Shown: one piece after another, positions 42,430 through 55,500 of the stretch | How the letters are laid out: every line of letters begins with the position of its first letter | Position numbering within the stretch: the stretch's first letter is position 1 | Made by a program: the position numbers and the translations under genes | The notes under the pieces: generated by a model | What the model saw: the letters and a program-made list of their open reading frames with translations, nothing else | Told to the model about the DNA's origin: nothing | Databases searched by the model: none | From: Gryganskiella cystojenkinii | Taxonomy: Eukaryota; Mortierellomycota; Mortierellomycetes; Mortierellales; Mortierellaceae | Length of the DNA stretch: 55,937 nucleotides | Direction: 5' to 3' | Assembly (NCBI GenBank): GCA_015852425.1 | Contig: JAAAIG010000115.1 | Coordinates: 1 to 55,937 of the forward strand

Positions 42430-43197
42430 TGCGACAGTGGAGGAGAATGAGGAGAGAGAGAGTGGAGGTGAAAGAAGTGGGGGGCGCAGAGGACGACAGA
42501 TAAGAGGGAAAAAGAAGAAAACAAACAAAGAGAGAGAATCGCGAGCCAAAAAGGTCCTAGTCTTCGATTTTCCTGTCGACACGTTCGAAAAAACAATACA
42601 GCCCACAATCCAACCAACCTAAAAAGGGAAATCATGCAAAGGAGCAACGCCCTATTCCACACGATTGTTCTTCCTTCTCGTCACGTGCTTGGGCTTGACC
42701 ATTCGAGAAACCAGCGGGAAAAGGTTTGTTACAAAGGCATTGATGTTGGTTCTTTTAATGAAGTGTGCGTTGATATAGTAAAGTGGTGGTGAGTGGTAAA
42801 GAAAGACGATGTACACGTATGATACACTACAAACCAAAATAGAAAGAAAAAAAAGAAAAAGGAAAATAGAAAAAGGCTACGGGAAAGAAAATATTTTTTT
42901 TTTCGACAACGACATCGGCCACTCGAGCGAGCGCCTATTCGTTTTACAAATAATAATGTGTCAATGGAGAGAAAAAGAATGAGAAGAGAGTGGTTACAGC
43001 AGTAATGTATACGAAAGAATTCAAGAAGGAATATGATAAAAAGAAAAGTTGTGTTGTAGCAAAGAAGAGGCCAACAGCAAAGAGGACAAAGACTGCGTGG
43101 TTCTCAAAAAATAAAAAAAACAAAAAAGTGAGAGGTGACTGGGATCTCTCCTTTCTTCTTGGCCTTCCGCGCCGACTTGATCTCCAACGACCCCTTT
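42430..43197. other. Intergenic between the type II membrane protein and PUF genes
   Basis: Holds the promoter and leader of the membrane-protein gene (pyrimidine-rich on the minus strand, 42440-42540) and the 3' UTR of the PUF gene. No gene seen. Confidence 0.45.
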
Positions 43198-46100
43198 TTA
43201 CATATATCCGTAAGGGTTGTAGTCGTTCATGCCGATCATGCCAACGTTTCCGAAATGGGTGTTCATATTGGGGAATCCAAAGCCCATCATGTTACCGTTC
43301 ATGTTGCCGTTCATGCCATTCATGTTGCCAGCGCCGTTCATGCTCGACATATTGTTGTTGGTGTTGTTGTTGACTCCGTTCATGCCACCGAGACCGCCGT
43401 TCATGCCGCCGCCGTTCATCGCAGCCATGTTGGCCATGTTGTTGTTGCCCATACCGCCGTTCCCACCGTTCAAGCTGTTGAGACCGCCGTTAAGACCGTT
43501 CATGTTGCTGACCATACCGTTGTTCATGGATCCACCGTTTAAGCCCATGGTCGTCATACCGAGCGCATGCCCGTGACCGAGGCCATGACCGCCCAGGCCG
43601 AGACCATGGTTGGGCATACCTCCATTCATGCCAACACCGTTCATGCCCATACCAACGACACCGTTCATGGAGTTCATGCCGTTGAGGACAGCCATGGGGT
43701 TGTTGTTGTTCATGTTGTTCATGTTCATGCCGTTCATCATGGGTCCATTCAAGCCCATGTGGTTCATGGGGTTGTTGCTGAGACCATTGCCGGCACCATT
43801 GGCAGACATCTGATCACGATGAAGCTTGCCCTGGATACGCTTGCCATAGGGGGTGTTGCGGATCGCGGGGAGCAAAGGGCGGATACACTCGACGAGCTGC
43901 TGACGTTGGATTGGGTCAGCGAAATCGAGCGAAGTCTGGACAACATAGTTGGCATACGAATCTCTCAACAGCTTGTCGAGACGGGTCTTGTTGATCATCT
44001 CCTCGATCAAGAACTTGCGAGTGTCAGGCTCTGCCACACGGATGCACTATGTTCGAGAACAAGAAAAAAAAAAAGGGTTAATGATCACGTGATGTTTAGC
44101 TCATTTTGGAGCGGCAATGATATCAGACCTGCTCGTGTCTTTACCTTCTCCATGACGTTGGAACTGAACTTTTGGACAGAGAGGACACAGACATTGCTGA
44201 TGAAACGACGGATTAACGCGTCCGTGAATCGGCTATCGGCCAGATCGAGGACATACTGGACCACATAGTTACCATAGGGGTCCTGGACCAACGTCAACGC
44301 GTTGTACGTGATCTCACGGACCAACTGGATCTTTTGAGAGACCGACGCATGATCGATACATCTCTGGAGGACACAGCATCCATGACGATGGGTAGCAACC
44401 TCGACACAGTGGGCACTGATGGCATTGTAGATAAACTGGTTATCCTCGGACGCGAAGCGGTTGAGACACTTTTGAATGACATGGTTGCCATTCAAGTCCT
44501 TGATCAAGGTCACGACGCTGGGGTTGAGGGCAACGACAACGATCGCAATTTGCTGAGGGGTTGACAGGAACTCGATCATCTTCTGGACAGCACGAGTACC
44601 ATGCATGTTTAACGAGATGTTCACCAACTCTGGGGCGACGTTCTCAACAATGATAGTACGTTGTTCATCACCACAGAACTCGAGCAACTTTTGGCAGAGG
44701 TAGTTTCCAAAGGGATCTATAAATCCATGGCGAGGCAAAAAAAGAAGATACAACACGTGTGAGTTGTTTAACCCCTTTCCAATAGCATATTCAAGATGTT
44801 ATCAAGAAGTAACAAAAGGTGACCCTTACCGGTCATGAGCTCGACAAAGTGACCAAATACCTCGCCAAAGATGATGGCCAAGTACTTCTCGTTCTGTTCC
44901 TCGAGCTTCTTCTGAAGGTAACGGCAACCGTGTTGGTCCTTGCAAAGAGAGTAGATCTGACCGACAAAGCCCTCAAGAGCTGCACCAGCGAAACGGTTGG
45001 CCTCAACATCCGCAGCGGGACGTTTCTGGTTCGCCTTGTTGGCAAGAGCAATGCTGTTGGAAGATTGCTGCTGCTGTTGCTGCTGTTGCTGTTGTTGTTG
45101 CTGCTGTTGCTGTTGCTGAGGTTGCTGCTGCTGCATTCTCAGCAGGCTGTTCGAACCAACTGTAGTTGGGTTGTTGAATCCACTGGACGAAACGTTGAAC
45201 GGGAATCCAGCCGCATTGACAAGAGAACCATTGGATCCACCACCGACCGAGCCATTGACACGAGCGTAGAACGAAGCCGAGCCATTCGCCATCGTACCAA
45301 CCGACATACCCAAACCGGGGCTCAGAGGCATGCCAGACGACGAACGCGAGGCGTTGGGCAAGACATGCGTATGAACGTACGGACAAAGATCCCCACGAGA
45401 GCAGTATCCAGCTTGGAACTGAAGACAGATATCGTTAGGAGACATATCCGCGGACGAATCCAACTCATCAAACGCAGATAACGAGGAGCCCTTGCTGAAA
45501 CGGGTTGGGATCTCCGAGGTTGAGTATGAGGAAGCCAACTTGGGCAGTGCCGACTTCAGCGACTCCTCAGCATTGGTCGAGTTGCTGTTGCTGTTGTTAG
45601 TCAGACCATAGCCGACAAGGCTGTTGGTTCGTTGGGGCATGTGAGGCGCATTGGGGATACGGTCCGCAAGGGGCTTGCTGTACTGAGGCCACTCGGAGGT
45701 ACGACCAGAGTCGTGGCCACCGGGGTGACGCAATCCCGACGAGTGGGGAATCTTGGCAAGGTCCAAAGCACTGGAGGACGTCGACAGCTATTATTGATGA
45801 GCAAAATGTAACCATGGCGGAGTCATGGCAGTAAGGAGAACAAAATGTAAACAACCAATGTTTTTTTGCATGAAAGTTTTGTGCACGAAAATGCATGGTT
45901 TTTGTCTCTCACCATAGTGGGGAAACTGTCGTCGTCGCTCATCTGCAGGTAACGATGCAAGTACGAGGTCGTGCTGCTGTTGCCAAGTCCCGAGGCACCG
46001 ACTCCGAGACCCTGCTTATCGTTCCAGATACCGTCGTCATGTAGGACACGGTTCATCTGCAACGAAGGCAAACGGCTGTTGCTGTTGGTCGAGTTGTCGT

Positions 46101-47031
46101 TGTCGTCCTCGAAAATGAAACGCTCCGTGTACTTTGAGAGGTGAGCATTGTCGGCGGCAAAAGTAGACTCGGAGGGGGAGGGGCTGTTATCTCTTCCAGG
46201 TACGTTCTTGGAGTGTTTGCCACCAATCTTGGGGAGTCTATTATTTCAAAAGAAAGCACAATATTCAGTTAGACATCCTTGTGGGGCTATTTTGGTATCA
46301 ATGATGAAACCGAGGATCAGAAACACTTATCAACACAAGAAAGCAACTTACTCGTCAGAGGCCTTGCCGCTGATGGACATCTTCTCCATCTCACCCCATA
46401 AATCGACTGCATCGTTCGAGTTGCGTCTCGATGAAGGCAAGGAACGCAGACTGGCCAGGGACTGAGTCGTCTCGGAGGGTCCCGAAAAGGAACCGAGCTT
46501 TGACGATGTCGACTTTGCTAGTCCAGAGGAGGCAGAGGAGCCACTGTTCTTGCTGGCCAACATTGCCTGTTCCTCCTGCAACTGTTGGATCTCCAACTGT
46601 TGCATCTGCTGCTCAAAGAGTTCACGCTTCTTGATACGCTGACGTTCATGCTCAAGACGCTTCTGTTCGAGTTTCTCGGCCTAATTGTTTGTTTTCATGG
46701 GAGGGAGTTGAAGGCGAAGGAAAATGAAAGAAAAAAATATGTTAAAAGGTTTATCCAGAACAAAGTTTTTACTTTGGTGACTCGGGGACACAAAAGAAAA
46801 AGAATATGCATAGAAGCAAAGAGCGAGAGAGGGAGTGGCAGGAGCAAGAAAAAACGATGATCAACTTACGACTTCGCGATCTTCGCGTTCTTGTTCAGTC
46901 TCCTGAATAGCGACCGCTGCAGGGGTGTCAGTCAGTTGAGCAGAGCTCATCGCTCGGGACTGCCGTTGTTTGTGGACTGGGTCCTCGGCTGCGATGCCCT
47001 CGGTGGCATGCTTCTGGGATCTCATGGCCAT
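43198..47031 (-). CDS. PUF (Pumilio) RNA-binding protein with a CCCH finger, Puf4-like
   Basis: Six exons: 47031-46870, 46680-46352, 46237-45913, 45787-44830, 44716-44145 and 44046-43198. Phases close, giving about 1,064 residues. In order: an acidic/charged coiled coil (EKLEQKRLEHERQRIKKREL), a Ser/Asn-rich disordered part, a CCCH zinc finger (CLQFQAGYCSRGDLCPYVH), a poly-Gln run, eight PUF repeats, then a tail of about 170 residues made almost only of M, N and G. Repeat core residues in order are CR..Q, NY..Q, TR..Q, NH..Q, CC..Q, NY..Q, SN..E and NY..Q. By the PUF code (repeats 8 to 1) this predicts a UGUA-U-A-U-A type site, close to that of yeast Puf4, whose THRHGCCVLQRC block is also present. 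Such proteins bind mRNA 3' UTRs and recruit deadenylases. A CCCH finger beside PUF repeats is not present in yeast Puf4. Confidence 0.9.
45066..45135 (-). repeat. CAG/CAA repeat (poly-Gln) in the PUF gene
   Basis: About 24 codons, nearly all CAG or CAA, coding QQQ...PQQQQQQ. Mixed codons make it less slippage-prone than a pure array. Located between the CCCH finger and the PUF repeats. Confidence 0.9.
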
Positions 47032-49202
47032 AGGTCGGGAGATTAAGAGTTGTTTCAGTGGTGCAGGCACTTGCTGGCAATATACTTGGGAGTAGGTCTT
47101 GGTTTCTGTGGTGGAGCGGCGGGACTATGGGTCATTCACCGATGGCTGTTCTTGGGACAGGGAGAGGAAAAAAAAAGATATATTTTCTTGCTCAGGGTGA
47201 TGAGGTTGAGCTTACTGTTTTAAAAGCCCTATAGAAAAGAAAGAGAGGACAAAAAAGTAAGTTATGAGAAAGGTCCACAGGTTCTTCAGGATGGGACGAG
47301 ATAGAATAGGGCCAAGGAAGAGCACTTGAGGAAGAAATTGAGCCTCGGGTACTGGAGCGCGTGTAAAAAAAAAGCCACAATGACTGCGTACTCACACACA
47401 GGCGAGCAGATAGACTGGCACGCGTGGAGAGAGGAGACGTATGTATGAACGCACGTAACGCACAGGCGGATTATTGAGGAAAAGATATTTCACTAAAAGG
47501 AGACGGTGTATGAATGTGTTTGTGCAATGTGTTTGTTTGGGGGTAATGGTGACAAAGACACAGCGTGTCAACAACAAAACGGCAACGTGGGGAGTGCCTC
47601 GTTTATGCGCGTGCGAAGGATAAGGGAGAGAAAGCCCAAGAACCCGAAAGGACTGGACGAGGATTGCCCAAAGAAAAAGAAATATTTTGAGAGCGGGGCG
47701 GGAAGGGAAAAAGAGAAGGGAACACAAACATAGAAGGGAGAGAAAGAGGGACATGGGACTGTTTGGGTTTGTGTCGTCGTGTCGTCGTGTCGTCGAGGCG
47801 ATAGAGGAAGGAAGGACGGAAGGGAAAAATATAAGGAAGGGGAGTATTGAAGGAGGTCAGGTCCCTTCGGGTTCCTTGGGTTGCGGAGACGCATAAACCA
47901 AAGGCAAGGGAGAGAGGGGAAAGCAGGGTCGGCGGAGCCGGTTTGAGGGGTTTTTTATGCTGCTCGATTCATAACATGAGAACTTACCAGAATGAATCTT
48001 TTGACAGGCAAATGGAACTTGAATCAGGGTTTTTGGATTGATAGTTTTTTTGGTCACTTTTCTTAGGTTCTCACTTTGAATTGAAATGGATCAAACGAAA
48101 TGAAAGGGAGAACAGGCACGTAGGATCGAACTGGAAAAGTGGTTTTTTTTAAATTATGAACGAATGAAAAAAAAGGATGGACACACGGGTCATATACAAG
48201 AGGGGGAGGAGAAAATGAAGGGCAAGACGTGTTGGGTTGAGAGGAGCTTGTTCGTTTTTCAGAAAGAAAGGTGACGAAGACAAAGGAAAGAAAGGGAGGA
48301 GGGGTAGAATGATACACAGCTTACACTACACTACAAAGGAACAGATGCGGGGGGGATATGAAAAAATAAAGGGTAATGAACAGAGTAAATGAATAAGGAA
48401 CAGAAAGTATGAAAGAAAAAGGTGTACAAGAAGAAGGATGATGTAATGAAGGTAAAATACAAATTGTACAGAGGGGGGAGTGGGAGGATGGAAGAGGGGA
48501 GACGGAATTCAGCAGAAATGCGAATTGGATGTCGAACGTGTGGGTGAGAGAAGGAGCAAAAAAAGAGAGAGGGGTGGAGAGACAGGGACAGAGAGACGAA
48601 AGTTAATCAATCGATATCGGATTGGACATGAACTGAAATTGTTCGTGGCCGAATTGTTCGATTAAAGAAAGAGTCGTATCGCTGCTGATTATGCTCGCTT
48701 TTGGTGGTAGCGGGGGGTATCCTTGTTGGCTTGCTGGAGAAACTCGAGCGAACGTGAAAAGGAAATGAATGGAGAAGATGGTGGAGAGAGTCCAAAAGAC
48801 GGGATGGAGCGAGAAGAGAGAAAGGGAGAGAAGGGAAGAAGGGAAAGGGTGCAAAAGAGAAATCAAGGACAGCCAGAAGTGGACCGGTCTGACAGCGCTG
48901 CAGGACTTTTTTTTTCTCTTGCAAGCCAGCCCAAAGAAGAAGTCAAAGGAATCAAAACAAACCCAATTGCGGAGTGAATTTTCACGTACACGACGGTATT
49001 TGTACCTATTTGTCGCCAGATCACTGCACCTATTTCTTTGAGTCCTTTGTCAGCCCAGTCCAAAAAAAAAACGCGCATCCTGAAGAGAGAAAGCGAAAAA
49101 AGGGGGACGAAGGAAGAAACACTGCGTGTCTTGGTCGCACCCAAGAAAATCGCAGTCTGCGGCTCTGTTGATACAGTGTCAATCCCCAATTTTTATTTCG
49201 TT
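47032..49202. other. Intergenic, purine-rich, no gene seen
   Basis: Long GA-rich stretches on the plus strand (47620-47900, 48270-48600, 48760-48860) give many low-complexity frames on both strands; none is supported. It contains the PUF promoter and leader and the parvulin 3' UTR. A short GTCGTC repeat occurs at about 47771-47795. Confidence 0.45.
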
Positions 49203-49905
49203 TTAGTTCTTGCGATCCTCAACCATGATCACATGGTATCCGTGTTGGGTCTTGACTGGTGGATCCGTATAGATGGGCTTGGCTGTCGTACTAGGCTGCA
49301 GCTGGAAAGCGGCGTCCTGGAAGGCACCGACCATTGAACCTATAATGTTTACAAGAAGGGATGATTCCAAAAATGAACATCTAGTTCACTTGCTCGTTTT
49401 GCAGTTCACGCTCGGTGCAGATTCAAAACAGCCTTACCGCGAACCATCCATCCAAGACTTCCTCCTGCGCTGGCCTTGTCCTCACTGTAGATCTCCGCTA
49501 CCTACGTTTGAGAACAAAAATAAAGGTCAATGATAGAGTTAAATTTCGTTTGGGCGTTCTAAATTGCAGCCAAGACTTTCTATACCTTGTTGAAAGAGAT
49601 GCCAGACTTGATTTGTTCAATAGCCTCCATAGCCTTGTTATGCTTCTCGCAAAGGATGTGGCGGACCTTGATGCTATTGGCAGTTTTCAAAGCCTTGCCT
49701 TCCTTGGAGTCGTCATCTATGGGAAGCAATTTGAATATTGGCAGTTTCGGGTCAGTCAACTTCTCTGTTCGGGTTAACATGTCTTTTTCGTCAAGTAGCA
49801 ACTAATGCAGCATTAATGTGAATGTTGTTCAAAAAGCATACCGTCTTTTCCTTTCTTGCCCTTGGCAGCGGGGGCTTTTCCTTTGTTGGCTGGCTTTGGT
49901 GGCAT
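49203..49905 (-). CDS. Par14/Pin4-type parvulin peptidyl-prolyl isomerase
   Basis: Four exons: 49905-49842, 49716-49586, 49501-49438 and 49339-49203. Phases close, giving 131 residues, the length of human Par14. A short basic, disordered N-terminus ([20 protein letters not shown]) precedes one rotamase domain. Landmarks are [43 protein letters not shown], and the closing [14 protein letters not shown]. There is no WW domain, which separates it from Pin1/Ess1. The family catalyses cis-trans isomerisation of X-Pro bonds. Par14 binds DNA and pre-ribosomal complexes in the nucleus and also occurs in mitochondria; the lysine-rich N-terminus is the part linked to nucleic-acid binding. It is divergent from the Scd6 gene with 357 bp between start codons, so they probably share a promoter region. 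Confidence 0.93.
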
Positions 49906-50262
49906 GGCTGAGTACTGAAGGAGCGTGTGCAAAGGTGTGTGTGCGTGAGTGAATGAGAACGGGGGTCGAGTGGTGTGTTTTGTGGGAGTTAAAGTTGGTG
50001 GCAAATCCAAACTGATGACGTCGACGTTTTTGCAATTTTTCTTTCGTGATGTCCTTTTTGCTCCACACACCACACGTCGTCCTCATTGGCTCTCGTTTTT
50101 GTACGGTGGTCGCTCCGTTGTGAAATTGCCTCTTTGTTCCTTCTCCCCCGCACTCATCCTTCCCATTCGTGATTACTTTCACTCCTTGAACTCTAGAAAG
50201 ACCGCAAAAAGAAAGAAAAGTAAACAGATAAAGGAAACCCCAAGGAATCAAACAAACACAAC
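49906..50262. promoter_or_regulatory. Shared divergent promoter, parvulin / Scd6
   Basis: A 357-bp space between two start codons pointing away from each other. It is too short for two independent long promoters, so co-regulation is plausible. It includes CCACAC and CATTGG (inverted CCAAT) strings near 50065-50090. No TATA box is clear. Confidence 0.5.
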
Positions 50263-52118
50263 ATGAGTGAAGGCGGATACATTGGCTCAAAGATCAGTTT
50301 GATCTCGCGCTCCGATATTCGCTATGTCGGCATCTTGCACCACCTCAACCCCACCGACTCGACCGTTGCCCTGGAGCAAGGTAATTAAAGCAAAACTTGC
50401 CATCTTGTTGAGTGTCCTTTGGATCGGATAGGAAGCTCGATGGACATTTTTTCTTTCCCGCAATTGAGCATTCTCTGTCTCTTGTCTCGAGTGGTAAATT
50501 GTCGGCCTCATTGCTTCCCGGTTGCCTGACTCTTTCTTTTTTCTCATTATCCCTTTCACTCGTGCATTTAATCCCGCAGTCAAGTCTTATGGAACCGAAG
50601 GTCGTCGTGGCAACCCAGCGGAAGAGATCCCTCCCAACGACAACATCTTCGAGTACATTGTTTTTCGTGGATCAGATGTGAAGGATCTCCATGTCTGCGA
50701 GCCCCCGGCACCCCAGCCTCCAGTTCGCCCACAAGTCCCCGATGATCCTGCCATCCTCGGAGTAAGCTTTCTTTGTCATTGTTTCTATGTCAGCTTTTCA
50801 AGGCGTCGATAGGAAGGGATATCTAATTTTATCTCATGTTCTATTAGACCACTGCTCCTCCTAGCTACTACAACACCCAGCACAATCAGCCTCCTCCCGC
50901 TGGTCACTACCACCAGCAGCAGCAGCACCAGCAGCCTCCCCAAGCTCACTATCAGCAGTCTCAAACTCTGACCTCGCCTCCTCAGCTCTCTGCCAACGTG
51001 AGTCTTACTGGCCATGGCAAAAATGTCCCACGGTCACTACGTTGCCGAGTCACTAGACTCGAAACGCTAACATACATTTACCACTTCCTTAGGAGACTAC
51101 CAAGGCGACTGAAAAGGATCAGCACGAAAAGTCGGACTCGGACACTATCAAGCCCGCACCTCCACCTGCTCGCTCCACACCAAAGACTCAGCCTCAGGAA
51201 CTTCGCAAGTCGGTTGAGATCCTCGCCAAGCAAGTCAGTGAGCTTAACGTCTCCAAGGATGTTACCGCCGCTGGTACTACCGAGCAGCCTGTCCACCAGG
51301 AGAATACTGATAACCGATACAACTCTCGTCTCCCTGGAATGGGTGGTCATTTGTTGAACTCGAACAACAACCGCCGTGGTGGTCGTGGTGGCCGAGGAGG
51401 CGCTCACGGAGCTATGAACAGCACCAGAGCCCCCGCTGTCCCCTCCTCGGATTTCGATTTCGAGACCTCGAACGCTAAATTCCACAAGGATGAGTTGGCA
51501 AAGGAGGTTGGTAAGACTGAGGAGCATGCTGAGGAAGAGGAGGAAGAGGAGATCATTATCCCTCAGGCCGAGGAGTTTTATGACAGGTCCAAGTCCTTCT
51601 TTGACAACATTTCTTGCGAGACTAAAGAGCGTATGAACAAGGCCGATGCTCAAATGTAAGACTATGCTTTCGATGCTTTGATGCTTGGACTGGACTGGAC
51701 TGAACTGGGCTGGAATTGAGCTATGGTACTATTGCTTCCTCGATGCTGACGTATTTATGTTCCCTTTTCATCTGTTTCAATCCATAGTCAAGGAGGAAAC
51801 CGCTTGAGTGTTCCTGAGAGACGCGCCAAACAGTCAGAGGAGCGTCAGCTGAACTTGGAGACATTCGGTCAGACCTCTGTTGATCAGGGTCGCTTCCGCG
51901 GTGGATACCGTGGCGGTTACCGCGGCAACTTCCGTGGTGGTCCCCGTGGCGGTGGCGGATACCGTGGAGGTTACAACAGCCATAGCAACATGGGCTACCA
52001 GAACAACCGTGGTGGATACTATAACAACAACAACGGACAGATGCATAACCGCAATGGTGGCTACCAGCAACAGCAGCAGCAGCAGCAGCAGCAACCTCAG
52101 CAGCAGCAGCAAGCATAG
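50263..52118 (+). CDS. SCD6: Scd6/LSM14/RAP55 mRNA-decapping and P-body protein
   Basis: Five exons: 50263-50380, 50580-50761, 50848-50997, 51093-51655 and 51788-52118. Phases close, giving 447 residues. The N-terminal LSm14 domain (about 1-80) runs from [18 protein letters not shown] to [19 protein letters not shown] Pro/Gln/His/Tyr-rich linker follows, then the FDF box ([16 protein letters not shown]), an acidic patch, the FFD box ([13 protein letters not shown]), the TFG box (LNLETFGQ), RGG repeats ([19 protein letters not shown]) and a poly-Gln end. This is the full classical layout. The protein represses translation through eIF4G binding via RGG and promotes decapping with Dhh1/Edc3/Dcp2 in cytoplasmic granules. 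The 1-nt splice offset after ALEQ matches the usual intron in the LSm part. Next gene downstream is PMT2, same strand, 416 bp away. Confidence 0.95.
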
Positions 52119-52534
52119 CGATTGATGCTCTGAGAATTTGAACGAACGAAAGGTTGCGAAACGTATGATTTGAACATAGTTTGTACAGTAATAAACGAGT
52201 GCTTTCAATGATATACAGTATATACTGTTGAGAGCAGAGGTAAGGGTGGGACTAGAAGCGAGCAACGCCATTGACATTGGTTCCTGAATCAACACGAGAT
52301 GAACGAGGATAGGCGAATATCGGCGTCACTTTTTTCGCGCCAGATCAATTTAAAGCCATTGGGAAATTGAAATTGGGGCCAAAGCTTATCGGCTGGGGGT
52401 TCCTTTTTTCTTTCTTCTCTCTTCTGTTCTCTTTTCTTCTGTATCTCTCATTCACCTACATTTCTCTGTCAATCGACTCGCTTGCTCCTGCTGAACATCG
52501 CCAACGGTCAACAGGATCAAGGAAACTCTACTCA

Positions 52535-55500
52535 ATGTACAGCAGCGGCGACATCAAGAGGCGCAATCCCGTCGCGCCGCCCTCGACGCGGTCCGAGGGT
52601 GAACAACATCAGCCACGACAGGATTCACAGGATGGGTTCCATCAGAATGATCCCTATGCACCGAATCCACTCAAGCCAGCATTTCAACAACAGCACCAGC
52701 AATCTCATCCTCATCAGGCACATCATCAACATCATCTCCAACACAGGGAACATGGTCTCTATCGCTCGCAGGAACGGAGAGTTTACTCTTCCAACAAGGT
52801 AAACATCATATTAAAGGTCATAGTGTTGGATTGCAACAGCCCCTTTGCTATTTTTCTTCTTTTTTTTTTGCCCCTCGCCCCATTCCGCGCCCCACTCTTC
52901 CAACAAACTGTTCCTTCGAAGGAGATATCTACTCCCTTCGATTTCTTGCCCCTTTTATTTTCGCACTCCTCTCTCGGGAATGATCGTTATGGTTTTATGA
53001 GAGCTTGGACAGCCACAGCGATGGCGTCTGCCTATTTCACAACCTGAACGACCAGCAACACCAACTTCCCTGGGCTCTTTTCATGTGGACTAACAAAGAA
53101 TAATCTTTATTGAATCGGTCAAAAAATAATGATAATTATAGTACGTTCGTTTCTGGCAAGAGAACGAGTCGGTCCTGATCCCAACAGTCCTGACGTTACT
53201 GGCTTTCTGGACCCGCTTCCGGGATATCAAGTCTTCCGACTTTGTTGTTTGGGATGAGGTAACAAAACATGACTCCAGCAATACGAAACATTGATTGAAA
53301 AACACAATGGCGTGTGTTCGTGCCATCAGAAACCAATTGACTGATTGTTATCGATTTTTCTACAATTCTTTTCTCGTATTAACAATTAGGCGCATTTCGG
53401 CAAGGTAACAAAAAAAAAAAAAAAAAAATGGACGCGAGCAGTTGATATGGACAAAAGGAACATACCTATTTTTATTTTGGTGGTTTAAGAGCCTCAAGGG
53501 TCCAACAGGCCAACACAGCAATATACGAGCGACAAAAAACAAACATTCGTGGATATCCAGCTCCGCTAACCTTGACACTCTTGATCGGGGCGCCCTTATT
53601 GTTTTTTGATATTATAGTTTGGTTCCTACTACATCAAGGGCGAGTTTTACTTTGATGTCCATCCACCATTGGGTAAGATTCTCGTTGGTCTGTCAGGTCT
53701 CTTGGCTGGATATGATGGCACGTTCGAGTTTGGATCCGGAGCCAAATACCCCGAGATGAATTACGGATTTATGCGTATCTTCAACGCCTTCTTTGGTGCC
53801 ATCATGGTCCCTCTGGCTTACTGGACCGCTCAAGAGCTGAGATTATCTCAGGTCGCTTGCATCTTCGCGGCAACTCTGATCCTCTTGGACAATGCCTATG
53901 TGACGATCAGTCGATTCATCCTTTTGGACTCGATGCTGTTGGCGTCGACCTGTTTTGTCTTGTTCTGTCTCACCAAGTTTAAAAACGAGAAACACGAGTG
54001 AGTCTGGTTCACCTGGGTTTAATCCTTGTTCGCTTATATTTAGTTTTTAAGCATAAGACTCTAACTCGTTATTCTGTTATTTATCTTTCTCTTTTGCGGA
54101 TGACCTATATAGTCCCTTTTCGTTGGACTGGTGGCTTTGGTTGGCGATGACAGGTGTTGCTATCGGACTTGTCTCAAGTGTTAAGTGGGTCGGACTCTTT
54201 GTTACCGCTCTCGTTGGCCTGGTAAGAGATTCGACACCATGGATTAGGATTGTCATTGGAAGAAACGCCAAAACTGGAGCAGCTATTAACTGAACGACGT
54301 CTGGCTCTATTTGATATCTTTACTAGTATACCATCGAGGAACTCTGGGACTTGTTTGGTGACCTTAGCTTGCCCAAGACCGTATACCTTAAGCACTGGGT
54401 CGCTCGCGCGGCTTGTCTGATTGCTTTGCCCTTCGCCGTCTATGTTGCCTCTTTCGCCCTTCACTTTGCAATCCTGCGTAACAGTGGTTCAGGTGATGCT
54501 CAGATGAGTTCATTGTTCCAAGCGGGTCTCAATGGTAACGATTTCAAGGACAACCCCTTGGAGGTCGCGTATGGATCTAAGGTTTCTATCAAGAACACGG
54601 GCTATGGTGGTGGATTATTGCACTCTCATATTCAGACTTACCCTGAGGGATCCGGCCAGCAGCAAGTCACCTGTTATCATCACAAGGATGCCAACAACCA
54701 CTGGATTTTCAACAAGACCACCGGTCTGACTCTGGACCCGGACACCGTTCAGTTCATCAAAGATGGCGATATTGTCCGTCTGAAGCATGATCAGACCAAC
54801 CGTAACTTGCACAGTCACCGCACCAAGGCTCCTGTGACCACCTCAGAGTTTGAAGTCAGCGGTTATGGCACCGAGGGCGAGGGCGACGTGAACGATGAGT
54901 GGATTGTCGAGATTGTGGAGGAGCAGAGTTCGCACCCCAAGGACGGTACTCTGAGATCGTTAACGACCAGCTTCCGTTTGAGACATCGCATGGTTGGTTG
55001 TTTGCTGACCGCCGAGAATGTGAACTTGCCTCAGTGGGGCTTCCGTCAGATTGAGGTGACCTGTGATCAGCGAAACCGTACCAAGTCTGCCTTCTCAACC
55101 TGGAACATTGAGCAGCACTGGAATGACAAGCGTAGGTTCTTTTTTCTTTTTCCAAGGATGCGACAAAAAAAAAAAAAAGAGTGTTTTCGAGCATGAAAAC
55201 TAACCTTTCTGTTTTTGATGTGATTTAGTGCCTGCTGGTGGACAATCTCAGTACAAATCCAAGTTCTGGAGGGACTTTTGGCATTTGAACGTGGCGATGA
55301 TGACCTCTAACAACGCTTTGATCCCTGATCCCGATAAGGAGGACATCTTGGCTTCGAACCCAAGTCAATGGCCATTCCTCGCAGTCGGTCTCCGTATGTG
55401 CGGTTGGGATGACAACGCGATCAAATATTACCTTCTCGGGAACCCCATCGTTTGGTGGATGGGTATCTTTTCAATCCTGGTATTTAGTGGCGCGACCGCT

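Noticed and set aside
43135..44268. Long plus-strand frames rich in H/V and P/M
   Set aside because: They are the antisense of the Met-Asn-Gly tail and PUF repeats of the gene on the minus strand.
44819..45481. 220-codon plus-strand frame with polyleucine
   Set aside because: Antisense of the PUF gene poly-Gln and CCCH region.
47620..48860. Several K/R/E-rich plus-strand frames
   Set aside because: Low-complexity translations of GA-rich intergenic DNA with equal frames on the other strand.
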